This document shows positions 37,217 to 46,224 of a stretch of 64,000 nucleotides of DNA, in pieces. A program made the position numbers and the translations under genes. A model generated the notes under the pieces. The model was given only the letters and a program-made list of their open reading frames with translations. It did no database searches and had not been told where the DNA came from. Location of the stretch: positions 2,604,001-2,668,000 of the forward strand of contig NC_015514.1 of the NCBI RefSeq assembly GCF_000212695.1. The letters are read 5' to 3'. Positions within the stretch are counted from its first letter, which is position 1, and every line of letters starts with the position of its first letter. The DNA is from Cellulomonas fimi ATCC 484 (GTDB lineage: Bacteria; Actinomycetota; Actinomycetes; Actinomycetales; Cellulomonadaceae).

Positions 37217-37947
37217 GCGCGCGGGCCCGCCTCACGACGAGCGAGCTCGTGCTGCTCGCGGTACTCGCCGTCGTCTTCGGGTTCCTGTACTGGGCGCTCG
37301 TGCAGGCGTGGGCGGCCCTGCAGCTCGCGATGGGGCCGTTCGGGGACCTCGCGCAGCACGTGCTCATCGGCGGGTGGATGGTCGCGGCGCCGCTCGCGAC
37401 GTACATCGTGCGCAAGCCGGGCGTCGGGGTCGTCGTCGAGCTCGTCGCGGCGTTCGTCGAGGTCGCGTTCCTCGCCTCGCCGGTCGGCCCGATGCTGCTG
37501 GTCGTCGGGCTGGTGCAGGGCGTCGGTGCGGAGGCGGCGTTCGCGCTGACCCGCTACCGCCGGTACGGCTGGGGCGTGTTCGCGCTGTCCGGGGTGCTCG
37601 CCGGGCTGGCGAGCACCGCGCTCGGCACCGTGCGGTTTGGCTGGCTCGGGCAGGACTGGTTCGCGTGGCGGCTCGGGCTGCAGGTGCTCAGCGGCCTGGT
37701 GCTGTGCGGGCTCCTGGCACGTGTGCTGGGCGACGCGCTGGCGCGCACGGGCGTGCTGGACAACACGGCGCTCGGGCGGGCGCGGCGCGCGTCCGCCGCC
37801 CCGGCCCCGGTCCGCGTCGACGGGGCACCGGCGGCGACCGCCGAGGCGCCGGGCGTCGTCGGCGGAGCGCGGGAGCCGGTTCCGGTGCCGCTGCCCGACG
37901 GCACGACGGCCCGCGCCGACGAGACGGCCGGACCGGGTCCCTCGTGA
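37213..37947 (+). CDS. ykoE: ECF transporter S component YkoE (HMP/thiamine)
   Basis: A 244-residue membrane protein with about five helices and the YkoE signature TTSELVLLAVLAVVFGFLYWAL and VKPG-like YIVRKPGVGVVVELVAAFVE. It is the substrate-binding membrane component of an energy-coupling factor transporter. The last ~60 residues are an unconserved Ala/Pro tail. GTG at 37213 overlaps ykoF by GTGA and its own stop overlaps ykoD the same way. Confidence 0.92.
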   Translation: MSARARLTTSELVLLAVLAVVFGFLYWALVQAWAALQLAMGPFGDLAQHVLIGGWMVAAPLATYIVRKPGVGVVVELVAAFVEVAFLASPVGPMLLVVGLVQGVGAEAAFALTRYRRYGWGVFALSGVLAGLASTALGTVRFGWLGQDWFAWRLGLQVLSGLVLCGLLARVLGDALARTGVLDNTALGRARRASAAPAPVRVDGAPAATAEAPGVVGGAREPVPVPLPDGTTARADETAGPGPS

Positions 37948-39554
37948 TCACGGTCCGCGGGCTCACCGTCCGGTACCCGGACGCGACCGGACCGGTGCTC
38001 GACGGGCTCGACCTCGACGTGGCGGCCGGCGAGGACGTCCTGCTGCTCGGCGGCTCGGGCGGCGGCAAGAGCACGCTCCTGCGCGTCCTCGCGGGCGTCG
38101 TCCCGCGCGTGCTCGACGCCGACGTCGACGGCAGCGCCCACGTCGCAGGCGAGGACGTGCTCGCGACGTCCCCGGCGGCGCGCGTCGGCTACCTCACGCA
38201 GAGCCCCGCGGACCAGCTGTGCCTGCCCACGGTGCACGACGAGGTCGCGTTCGGCCTGGAGAACCGGGGCGTGCCCGCCGACCGCATCACGGCGCGCGTC
38301 GACGCGGCGCTCACGCTCGTCGGGGCGGCCCACCTCGCCGGGCGCAGGACCGCGGAGCTGTCCGGCGGCGAGGGGCAGCGGGTCGCTCTCGCGGCGACCC
38401 TCGTGACGCAGCCGGACGTGCTGCTGCTCGACGAGCCGACCGCGCTCCTCGACCCGGCGGCGGCCCGCGGCGCCTGGGCGGCGCTCACGGCGGCGTCCAG
38501 CGGGCGGGCGTCGGTCCTCGTCGAGCACCGTCTCGACGAGCTGCCCCGGCTGCCCGCGCGGACCGTCGTGCTCGACGACGGCGGCGTCGCGGCCGACGGT
38601 CCCACCGCGAGGGTCCTCCACGACCTCGCTCCCCGGCTCGCGGCGCGCGGCCTCGCCCTGCCCGTGGACGCCGAGCTGCGCGGCGCCGGCGTCCGTGCGA
38701 CGACCGACCTGGCGGTCCTGCCGGGCACGTCCGCGTGCGGCGGCGCGGCACGCGTCCTGCGGGCGCGGGGGATGCACGTGCGGCGCAGCGGGCGCGACGT
38801 GCTGCGCCGGGTCGACCTCGACGTGCGCGCCGGTCACGTGACGGCGGTCGTCGGGCCGAACGGGTCGGGCAAGAGCACGCTCCTGCTCGCGCTCGCCGGG
38901 CTGCTGGTCGGTGACGTGGACGGCGCCGTCGACGGGGGCTCGGTCGGGCTCGTCTTCCAGCACCCCGAGCACCAGCTCCTCGCCCGCACGGTGCGCGACG
39001 AGATCGCCTGGGGTCCCCGCCGTGCGCGGCGGCCGGACGTGGGTCCGGTCGTCGACGCCGCGCTCGACCGGTTCGCCCTGTCCGGCCTCGCCGGGCAGGA
39101 CCCCTTCCGGCTGTCCGGCGGGGAGCAGCGGCGCCTGTCGGTCGCCGCGGCGGCGGTGTGCGGGCACGACGTGCTGCTCGCCGACGAGCCGACGTTCGGC
39201 CAGGACAGGCGGACCGCCGTGGCCTGCGGGGACGCGCTGCGTGCGCTTGCGGACGAGGGCCGGGGCGTCGTGGTGGTCACGCACGACCTGCGCCTCGTGG
39301 CCGAGGTCGCGGACGACGTCGTCGTGCTGCGCGAGGGGCGGGTGCTGCGGGCCGGACCGGCCGAGCAGGTCCTGCGGGACGGGTCCCTGCTCGCCGCCGC
39401 GGGGCTGGTCCTGCCGCCGGTGGTGCGGGCCGCGTGCGCCGACGGACGACCGCTGCGCGCGGTCCTCGCGGCCCTGCGGCGCGCGGTCGCAGACCGCTCG
39501 GGCGACGGGGGCGCGCTGCTCGGCCGGGCGCTCGTCGGGGGTGGCCGCGCGTGA
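37944..39554 (+). CDS. ykoD: ECF transporter ATPase YkoD (two ABC domains)
   Basis: A 536-residue fusion of two ATP-binding cassettes, the energising component of the HMP/thiamine ECF transporter. The first cassette has Walker A GGSGGGKST at residues 36-44, signature ELSGGEGQR and Walker B VLLLDEPTA; the second has GPNGSGKST, RLSGGEQRR and VLLADEPTF, followed by a His-loop VVVVTHDLRL. The first cassette's H-loop reads VLVEHRLDEL. GTG start overlaps ykoE by GTGA. Confidence 0.95.
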   Translation: MITVRGLTVRYPDATGPVLDGLDLDVAAGEDVLLLGGSGGGKSTLLRVLAGVVPRVLDADVDGSAHVAGEDVLATSPAARVGYLTQSPADQLCLPTVHDEVAFGLENRGVPADRITARVDAALTLVGAAHLAGRRTAELSGGEGQRVALAATLVTQPDVLLLDEPTALLDPAAARGAWAALTAASSGRASVLVEHRLDELPRLPARTVVLDDGGVAADGPTARVLHDLAPRLAARGLALPVDAELRGAGVRATTDLAVLPGTSACGGAARVLRARGMHVRRSGRDVLRRVDLDVRAGHVTAVVGPNGSGKSTLLLALAGLLVGDVDGAVDGGSVGLVFQHPEHQLLARTVRDEIAWGPRRARRPDVGPVVDAALDRFALSGLAGQDPFRLSGGEQRRLSVAAAAVCGHDVLLADEPTFGQDRRTAVACGDALRALADEGRGVVVVTHDLRLVAEVADDVVVLREGRVLRAGPAEQVLRDGSLLAAAGLVLPPVVRAACADGRPLRAVLAALRRAVADRSGDGGALLGRALVGGGRA

Positions 39555-40366
39555 GCCGTCCCACGTCCGGGACGGCGCTCCCGCACGACTCGCTGCTGCA
39601 CCGCCGCAACCCCACGGTGAAGCTCGCCGTCACGTTCGCGGTGTCGGGCGCGATGCTGGTCCCCGTCGACCCGTGGACACCCGGCGTCCTGCTGGCGCTG
39701 ACCGTCCCCGCGGTCGTCGTCGCGGGGCGGTTGCCCGTCGCGGTCGTCGCCCGCGCGCTCGCGCTCTTCACGCCCTTCGCGGTGTCGGTCCTCGCGGTGA
39801 ACGCGGTGACGCGGGACGGCGAGGTGCTCGCCCGGGTCGCGGGGCTGGAGGTGACGACGACGGGCCTGTCCGTCGGCGCCTCGCTGTTCCTGCGCACGGT
39901 GCTGGTGGGCCTGCTGTCCGCCGCGTTCACCCTGACCACCGACGCGGGCCGGCTCATGACGAGCCTGCACCAGCACGCGCGGCTCGGACCGCGGGCGACG
40001 TTCGCGGTCCTCGCCGGGTACCGCGTGCTCGAGCAGCTCCCGGACCGCTGGACGACCGTGCGGCAGGCGCAGGCGGTCCGCTCCCCCGCCCGCCGCCCCG
40101 GTGCGCCGCTCCCCCGCGACCCGGGGTCGCTCGCGCGCGCGGCGTTCGCCGTCCTCGTCGTCTCGATCCGGCAGGGCGAGCGCCTCGCGATCGCCCTGGA
40201 GACGCGCGGCCTCGGCACCGGCCCGCGGACGGTCGCACGACCGGTGCCGCTCGACCGTCGAGACGGTGCGCTCGCGGCCGTCGTGCTCGCCGTCGTCGCG
40301 GGCACGCTCGCGGGCGCGCAGCGGCTCGGCGTGCTCGAGACGTGGTCGACCGTGGGAGGCGGCTGA
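39551..40366 (+). CDS. ykoC: ECF transporter transmembrane component YkoC
   Basis: A 271-residue CbiQ/EcfT-type membrane protein that couples the ATPase to the S component. It contains five or so hydrophobic segments and the cytoplasmic coupling region around RLGPRATFAVLAGYRVLEQ and the ER-x-x-IALETRGLG motif (ERLAIALETRGLG) that contacts the ATPase. GTG at 39551 overlaps ykoD by GTGA. It closes the operon. Confidence 0.93.
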   Translation: MSRPTSGTALPHDSLLHRRNPTVKLAVTFAVSGAMLVPVDPWTPGVLLALTVPAVVVAGRLPVAVVARALALFTPFAVSVLAVNAVTRDGEVLARVAGLEVTTTGLSVGASLFLRTVLVGLLSAAFTLTTDAGRLMTSLHQHARLGPRATFAVLAGYRVLEQLPDRWTTVRQAQAVRSPARRPGAPLPRDPGSLARAAFAVLVVSIRQGERLAIALETRGLGTGPRTVARPVPLDRRDGALAAVVLAVVAGTLAGAQRLGVLETWSTVGGG

Positions 40367-40439
40367 GGGCGACGCGGGGCCGCGCGCGGCGCGCGGACTT
40401 CGGCGCGCGGCCGCCCGCGGCAGGTGCCACGCTCGGGAC

Positions 40440-41945
40440 ATGGCGCACCGGGAGGTCGAGACGGCGTTCGAGGTCGGGCCGGACGTGCCGCTGCCCGACC
40501 TCTCCGGGGTCGCCGGGGTCGCCCGGACGCAGGGGCCGGCGTCCGCGCGGCTCGTCGCGACGTACTGGGACACGCCGGGCCGCGACCTCACGCGGGCGGG
40601 GGTGTCGTTGCGGCGGCGCACCGGCGGCGACGACGCCGGATGGCACCTCAAGGTCCCGGCGCCCGCGCGGGGCCCGGCACGGCTGCGCACCGAGCACCGA
40701 CGGCCCGGGGACGCCTCGTCGCCGCCCGCCGACCTCGTCGCGCTCGTGCGGGGCCGCGTCCGTGAGCAGCCGCTCGCTCCCGTCGTCGAGCTCGTCACCG
40801 ACCGCTCGACGACCCGCCTGGTCGCCGACGACGGCACCGTGCTCGCCGAGGTCGCGGACGACGTCGTCACCGTGCACCCGGTCGGCGGTGACGACACCGC
40901 CGTCCGCACGTGGCGGGAGTGGGAGGTCGAGGCGGTCGCCGGCGACGAGGTGCTCGTCGAGGCGGTGGGGGCGGTGCTCGCGTCGGCGGGCGGCACGGTC
41001 CGGGCTGCGTCCAAGGTCCGGCGGGCGCTCGGCGACGCGGTCCCGGACCCGCCCTCCACCGAGCCGCGCGACGGGTCCGCGGGCGAGGCGGTCCGTGCCG
41101 CGCTCGCCCGGCACGTCGCACGCCTGCTCGCGGCGGACGTGGGCCTGCGGCTCGGCGACGACGAGGCGGTGCACGACGCCCGCGTCGCCGTGCGCCGGCT
41201 GCGCGCGGCGCTCGCCGTCTACCGGCCGGTCGTCGACCGCGCGGTCACCGACCCGGTGCGCGACCGGCTGCGCCACGTGGGGCACGTGCTGGGCGCGGCG
41301 CGCGACGCGCACGTCGAGCGGGCGGTCCTGGCCGAGCGCCTGGACGCCGAGCCGGTCGAGCTGGTCCTCGGACCCGTCGCCGCACGGGTGGCCGGCGACC
41401 GGTCCGCGGCGCACGCCGAGGCGCTGCAGGAGGTCGCGGCGCTCCTCGACGACCCCGAGCACCTGGCGCTGCTGGCCCTGCTCGAGTCGTGGTCGGTCGA
41501 CCTGCCCCGCGGCCCGCGCGCCGGGGAGCCCGCGCAGGTCGTGGTCCCGCGGCGTGCGCGGCGCGCGTGGCGCCGGCTCGAACGCCTCGCCGCGTCGGTG
41601 CCCCGGGGCGAGGGCCGTGACGACGCGTGGCACGAGGTCCGCAAGGCGGCCCGCCGGGCCCGGTACGCGAGCGAGGTCGCCCAGCCCGTGGTCGGCTCGC
41701 CGGCCCGCCGCAGCGCGCGCCGCGCACGCGACCTGCAGGACGTCCTGGGCGACCGCAACGACACCGTGGTCCGGCGTGCGACGCTGCGCCGGCTCGGCGT
41801 CGAGGCGCACCTGGACGGCGAGAACGCGTTCACCTACGGGCGGCTGCACGCGCTCGAGCAGTGCGCCGCCGAGCGGGCGGACGCACGCGCCGCGACCGTG
41901 CTGCAGCGGGCTGTCGCGCGCGGGCACCGGCGCTGGGCGTCCTGA
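40440..41945 (+). CDS. CYTH and CHAD domain protein
   Basis: A 501-residue two-domain protein. Residues about 1-195 are a CYTH triphosphate tunnel domain (EVETAFEV at the start, with the acidic/basic strands WEVEAV and HLKVPAP), and residues about 210-500 are a helical CHAD domain rich in His and Arg (HDARVAVRRLRAALAVYR, WHEVRKAARRARYASEV) that binds polyphosphate. The combination suggests processing or storage of inorganic polyphosphate. ATG at 40440 has a CACGCT element six bases before it. Convergent with the VOC gene. Confidence 0.93.
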   Translation: MAHREVETAFEVGPDVPLPDLSGVAGVARTQGPASARLVATYWDTPGRDLTRAGVSLRRRTGGDDAGWHLKVPAPARGPARLRTEHRRPGDASSPPADLVALVRGRVREQPLAPVVELVTDRSTTRLVADDGTVLAEVADDVVTVHPVGGDDTAVRTWREWEVEAVAGDEVLVEAVGAVLASAGGTVRAASKVRRALGDAVPDPPSTEPRDGSAGEAVRAALARHVARLLAADVGLRLGDDEAVHDARVAVRRLRAALAVYRPVVDRAVTDPVRDRLRHVGHVLGAARDAHVERAVLAERLDAEPVELVLGPVAARVAGDRSAAHAEALQEVAALLDDPEHLALLALLESWSVDLPRGPRAGEPAQVVVPRRARRAWRRLERLAASVPRGEGRDDAWHEVRKAARRARYASEVAQPVVGSPARRSARRARDLQDVLGDRNDTVVRRATLRRLGVEAHLDGENAFTYGRLHALEQCAAERADARAATVLQRAVARGHRRWAS

Positions 41946-41975
41946 GCGGCGCACCGGTGCCGGGGTGCCGCGGGG

Positions 41976-42917
41976 TCAGGCCGCGGCGCTGACCCGCACG
42001 ACGTTGCGCCACGGGTCCTCGAACAGCAGCGTCGACCCGTCGTCCGCGGGCCGCACCCCGGCGTGCCGGACGCGCTCGACGAGCGCGCCGAGGTCGTCCG
42101 TGGTGGGCACCGTGATCCGCACCTCGCCGAGCCCGAGCGCGGAGGCGCGGGGACCGGCACCGGCGCTGTTCCACGTGTTCATCGCGAGGTGGTGGTGGTA
42201 GCCGCCCGCGGAGACGAACAGGGCGCCGTGCCACTCCGCCATGACGTCGAAGCCCAGGGCGTCGACGTAGAACGCGCGCGCGGACGGGACGTCGCCCACG
42301 GACAGGTGCACGTGCCCGACCACCGCGTCGCCTGCGCCCGGCTGCTCGGCCGCCTGCTCGGAGAGGTGCTCGGCGAGGAAGCCGTTCGGGTCGAGGCGCA
42401 GCGAGTCCATGACGACGCCGCCCTCGGCGGTGCGCTGCCACTGGTCACGGCTGCGGTCCCAGTAGAGCTCGACGCCGTTGCCCTCGGGGTCGGTGAGGTA
42501 GAACGCGAGCGAGACGAGGTGGTCGGCCGAGCCGACGTAGGACTCGGGCGCGTGCCGGGCGACGGACGCGAGGGTCGCCGCGAGGCCGGTCCGGTCGTCG
42601 AACAGGATCGCGGTGTGGAACAGGCCCGCGGAGCCGCGCCGGGCGGGCGGCAGGTCGGGCGTGTGGCGCAGCACGACGAGCGGCGTGCCGCCACGGCCGA
42701 GCGTGACGACGTCGGCCCGGGGGGCGCCGAACCGCTCGCCGGGGTCGGTGAGCACATCGAGCGCGAGCGTGTCGCGGTAGAAGCGCAGCTGGCGGTCGAG
42801 GTCGCCGACGAGGAGCGTGACGGCGTCCATCCCCGTCCCGGCCGCGATGGCGTCGTGCGGCGAGCGGTCGAGCGGGCGGGCGGGTGCCCCGTGGCCGGGG
42901 ACGGGAGCGGTGGGCAT
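41976..42917 (-). CDS. VOC-family catechol-2,3-dioxygenase-like protein
   Basis: A 313-residue protein with two glyoxalase/VOC domains (residues about 28-150 and 180-305), close in layout to Bacillus CatE. The second domain has the typical segment SVGDVPSARAFYVDALGFDV and the motif SAGGYHHHLAMNTW, and the first ends with VELYWDR, giving likely Fe(II) ligands. Ring cleavage of a catechol or thiol-stress detoxification is the expected role. ATG at 42917 lies after GGAGG. An inverted repeat sits at its promoter, consistent with MarR-type control. Confidence 0.87.
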   Translation of the reverse strand: MPTAPVPGHGAPARPLDRSPHDAIAAGTGMDAVTLLVGDLDRQLRFYRDTLALDVLTDPGERFGAPRADVVTLGRGGTPLVVLRHTPDLPPARRGSAGLFHTAILFDDRTGLAATLASVARHAPESYVGSADHLVSLAFYLTDPEGNGVELYWDRSRDQWQRTAEGGVVMDSLRLDPNGFLAEHLSEQAAEQPGAGDAVVGHVHLSVGDVPSARAFYVDALGFDVMAEWHGALFVSAGGYHHHLAMNTWNSAGAGPRASALGLGEVRITVPTTDDLGALVERVRHAGVRPADDGSTLLFEDPWRNVVRVSAAA

Positions 42918-42950
42918 GGCGGACCTCCTGGACGGGATGCCTCCTAGAAT

Positions 42951-42966
42951 AGTTGACGGTTCAACT
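42951..42966. promoter_or_regulatory. MarR-like operator at the VOC promoter
   Basis: AGTTGA-CGGT-TCAACT is a perfect inverted repeat with six-base arms. It lies immediately upstream of the minus-strand TATTCT (42950-42945), a plausible -10, so a bound repressor would block the promoter. No MarR gene is adjacent. Confidence 0.6.
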
Positions 42967-43017
42967 TTGTTCCCGATCCCGGCGTCTGCGCCCGGCCCGG
43001 CACCCCGGCGCGTCGCG

Positions 43018-43659
43018 TCAGCCCGGACCGTCCTGCCCCGCCAGGTGGTTGTGCCCGAGCCCCGTGAGGAACCGCGGCCCCGCCGTCGCGAGCTCCTGCG
43101 CCCACCGCGCCGCCCACCCGCCGAACGGGCGCACCGCGAGCCCGTCGTTCGCGAACCGCGCGTCGACCGTCACCTCGGTCGTGCAGAACGCCGGCACGAC
43201 CAGGTCCGTCACGGGTCCGCCACGCTCGACCTCGGCGACCACGAGCGGCGCGTTGCCGCCGGCGAACACGTCGATCACCCAGCCGTCCGTGCCGAGCCAC
43301 GCCGAGTGCCGCAGCTTCGCGACCCGAGCCGGCGCCCGGCGGACCAGCTCGACCGCGACGAGCGGGTCCAGCTCCCTCTCCGCCTCGTACCGCGTGCCCT
43401 CGACCATGGGGCCCTTCACGGTGATCGCGCAGAAGTCCACCGCGCCGACGTGCGCCTCCAGGAGCGCGAGCTCGTCGAGCGCCGGGTCCACGCCCGCCAC
43501 GCCCGTCGCTTGCGCCCGCACCCGCACCGCGAACCCGTCCTGCGCGAGCAGGTAGCTCTGCACGATGAGCGTCGGCGACGCCTCCAGCAGCTCCGTCGGC
43601 ACGTGCTCGACGAAGAACCGCCGCTCGAACTCGAAGTCGCCGTACCCGGTGTCGCTCAT
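43018..43659 (-). CDS. Stand-alone CYTH domain protein
   Basis: A 213-residue CYTH protein. It opens with FEFERRFFVEHVP (the ExExK-like metal and phosphate site reads EFERRF) and carries further charged strands such as VRVRAQAT, CAITVKGPMVEGTRYEAERELD and WVIDVFAGGN, the eight-strand tunnel of triphosphate hydrolases. Whether it acts on triphosphate, ThTP or nucleotide is unknown. ATG at 43659. It is a second CYTH protein within 3 kb, without a CHAD domain. Confidence 0.88.
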   Translation of the reverse strand: MSDTGYGDFEFERRFFVEHVPTELLEASPTLIVQSYLLAQDGFAVRVRAQATGVAGVDPALDELALLEAHVGAVDFCAITVKGPMVEGTRYEAERELDPLVAVELVRRAPARVAKLRHSAWLGTDGWVIDVFAGGNAPLVVAEVERGGPVTDLVVPAFCTTEVTVDARFANDGLAVRPFGGWAARWAQELATAGPRFLTGLGHNHLAGQDGPG

Positions 43660-43876
43660 CGGCCCGACCGCCCCGCACCGCGCGGCCCGTTGGTGTGCAT
43701 GCCCCGAGCGTAGCCAGCCACGCCGGGCCCGCGGCGGACGCCCACCGCACGTAGAGCGGCCTGTGTGAGACCCTGGAGTCATCCCTGGGCAGTGCGACAC
43801 CCGCACGCCCCGCGTCGTGGAGGCCCCCGGTCCATCCTGCGGCGGCCCCACGACCCTCCCCCGAGAGGCTTTCCCT

Positions 43877-45466
43877 GTGACCACCTTCGCCGATCTCGGC
43901 GTGCCCGCCGTGCTCGTCCGCGCCCTCGCGGCCGACGGCATCACGGCCCCGTTCCCCATCCAGACCGCCACGCTGCCCGACGCGCTGGCCGGCACCGACG
44001 TCCTCGGCCGCGGCCGGACCGGCTCCGGCAAGACGCTGGCGTTCGCGATCCCGCTCGTCGCCCGCACCGCAGCCGCCCGGGCGAGCACCGCCCCGGCACG
44101 TCCCCGCGCGCTCGTCCTGGCCCCCACGCGCGAGCTCGCGAGCCAGATCGACGCCACGATCGCGCCGCTCGCCGCGGCCGTCGGCCTGCGCAGCACCACC
44201 GTCTTCGGCGGCGTCGCGCAGTCCCGCCAGGTCACCGCGCTGCGGGCCGGCGCGGACATCGTCGTCGCCTGCCCCGGTCGGCTGGAGGACCTGCTGCAGC
44301 AGCGCCTCGTGAGCCTCGACGACGTCGCCATCACCGTGCTCGACGAGGCCGACCACATGGCCGACCTCGGCTTCCTGCCGGTGGTGCGGCGGCTGCTCGA
44401 CCGCACGCCGCGCGACGGCCAGCGCCTGCTGTTCTCCGCGACGCTGGACAACGGCGTCGACGTCCTCGTCAAGCGGTACCTCACGACGCCGGTCGAGCAC
44501 TCGGTGGACAGCGCCGCCTCGCCCGTCACCGCCATGACGCACCACCTGCTCGAGGTGTCCGACGTCGAGGTGAAGAAGGCCGTGGTGCGCGCGCTCGCGT
44601 CCGGCACCGGCCGCCGGGTGCTGTTCACGCGCACCAAGCACCAGGCGAAGAAGCTCGCCAAGCAGCTCACGGCCGACGGCATCCCGTCCGTCGACCTGCA
44701 CGGCAACCTCGGGCAGGGCGCGCGCGAGCGCAACCTCGAGGCGTTCTCGTCGGGCGCCGTGCGCGTCCTGGTCGCGACCGACATCGCGGCGCGCGGCATC
44801 CACGTCGACGACGTCGGCCTCGTGGTGCACGTCGACCCGCCGGCCGAGCACAAGGCGTACCTGCACCGCTCGGGCCGCACCGCGCGTGCCGGCGCCGGCG
44901 GCGACGTCGTCACGCTCGTGCTGCCCGAGCAGCGCGGTGACGTCCGGGCGCTGACCCGGGCGGCCAAGATCACCGCGCAGCCGCGTCCCGTCACCCCCGG
45001 CGACGCGCACCTCGCGCGCCTCGTCGGCGAGGTCGCGGACCACGTCACGCCCGCCCCGCCCGCGCCTGCGGGCCGCCCCGCGCAGAGCCGTCCCGCACGC
45101 ACGGGCGCCGCGTCGCGCACCGCCGGCACGGCCCGCAGCAACGGCGCCGCCCGCGGCGGCCGCGCAGCCGGCGGCCAGGCGCAGGCCGGCCCCACGGCGT
45201 CGCAGGCCGGTCGCGCGGGAGGCCGCGCCACCGCCGGATCGCGCACCGCCGCGCAGGGGTCGGCCCGTCGCGGTGCCACCGGGCGCACCGCGCAGGGCGG
45301 CTCCGCCGCCACGGGCCGCACGTCGGGCGCGGGCGGCACGGGCGCAGCGCGTCCCGCCGTCTGGACGACCTCGACGCCGGCCCCCGCCGCCGAGGGCACG
45401 CGCGGCCGGCGCCGCGGAGGCCGCGGCCGCGCCCGTCGGGACGCCGGGGCACCGACCACCGACTGA
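43877..45466 (+). CDS. DEAD-box RNA helicase
   Basis: A 529-residue RhlE-like helicase. Motifs in order: Q-motif region FPIQTATLP, motif I GRGRTGSGKT, Ia PTRELASQ, motif II as LDEADHMADLGF, III SAT, and VI HRSGRTARAG. After about residue 385 comes a low-complexity Ala/Gly/Arg/Thr tail of about 145 residues, likely RNA-binding. Upstream GTG at 43877 is chosen because the conserved domain begins right after it (TTFADLGVPAVLV) and GAGAGG precedes it; the ATG at 43817 would add an unconserved head. Confidence 0.93.
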   Translation: MTTFADLGVPAVLVRALAADGITAPFPIQTATLPDALAGTDVLGRGRTGSGKTLAFAIPLVARTAAARASTAPARPRALVLAPTRELASQIDATIAPLAAAVGLRSTTVFGGVAQSRQVTALRAGADIVVACPGRLEDLLQQRLVSLDDVAITVLDEADHMADLGFLPVVRRLLDRTPRDGQRLLFSATLDNGVDVLVKRYLTTPVEHSVDSAASPVTAMTHHLLEVSDVEVKKAVVRALASGTGRRVLFTRTKHQAKKLAKQLTADGIPSVDLHGNLGQGARERNLEAFSSGAVRVLVATDIAARGIHVDDVGLVVHVDPPAEHKAYLHRSGRTARAGAGGDVVTLVLPEQRGDVRALTRAAKITAQPRPVTPGDAHLARLVGEVADHVTPAPPAPAGRPAQSRPARTGAASRTAGTARSNGAARGGRAAGGQAQAGPTASQAGRAGGRATAGSRTAAQGSARRGATGRTAQGGSAATGRTSGAGGTGAARPAVWTTSTPAPAAEGTRGRRRGGRGRARRDAGAPTTD

Positions 45467-45621
45467 CCCGTCGACCAGCGGCGACGCGGACCCGGGCCTG
45501 GCGCCGGGGCGTGCGAGCGGCCCATGATGGGCCACGACCACCCCCGGCACCCCGGAGCGACGATGGCACCCGCACCCGTGCACGTCCCGACCCCCGCGGC
45601 ACCGTCCGCGCCGACCCGCTG

Positions 45622-46224
45622 ATGGCGATCGTCTCGCGCGGCTTCCGCGGCCGCCGGACCGCCGACCCCCGGCTGCCCCCGGGGCAGTACCTCGAGCACG
45701 GCTTCCCCGTCCTGTCCGCCGGGCCGACGCCGCGCACCGACCTCGCGACCTGGACGTTCTCGATCGACGGCCCGCAGGGCCCGCGCGCGACGTGGACGTG
45801 GGACGAGCTCACGGCGCTGCCCGCCGAGGACGTCGTGCGCGACATCCACTGCGTCACCAAGTGGACGAAGCTCGACACGTCCTGGCGCGGCGTCTCGCTC
45901 GACCGGCTGCTCGACGCCGTCGAGGTCGACCCGGCCGAGCAGTACGCGCTCGCGCACTGCGACGGCGGCTACACGACGAACGTGCCGCTGGCCGACCTGC
46001 GCGACGGCAAGGCGTGGATCGCCTACCAGTACGACGGCGCACCGCTCGCGCCCGAGCACGGCGGCCCCGCGCGGCTGCTGGTGCCGCACCTGTACTTCTG
46101 GAAGTCCGCGAAGTGGGTCCGGCGCATCGAGCTGCTCACGTCCGACGAGTGGGGCTTCTGGGAGCGGCTCGGCTACCACGAGCACGGGGACCCGTGGAAG
46201 GAGCAGCGGTATTGGGGCGACTGA
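45622..46224 (+). CDS. Molybdopterin-dependent oxidoreductase, sulfite-oxidase-like, cytoplasmic
   Basis: A 200-residue YedY/sulfite-oxidase-fold protein lacking a signal peptide. Cys77 in DIHCVTKWTKLDTSW is the expected molybdenum ligand, and the pocket residues continue in YTTNVPLADL and PHLYFWKSAKWVRRIEL. Partner electron acceptor is likely the next gene, a flavoprotein reductase, whose start overlaps this stop. ATG at 45622 is preferred since homology begins immediately. Substrate (sulfoxide or similar) is not evident. Confidence 0.9.
   Translation: MAIVSRGFRGRRTADPRLPPGQYLEHGFPVLSAGPTPRTDLATWTFSIDGPQGPRATWTWDELTALPAEDVVRDIHCVTKWTKLDTSWRGVSLDRLLDAVEVDPAEQYALAHCDGGYTTNVPLADLRDGKAWIAYQYDGAPLAPEHGGPARLLVPHLYFWKSAKWVRRIELLTSDEWGFWERLGYHEHGDPWKEQRYWGD

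Noticed and set aside
41946..41975. A terminator between CYTH-CHAD and the VOC gene
   Set aside because: The only stem needs a two-base bulge and is short, so I do not list it as a feature.
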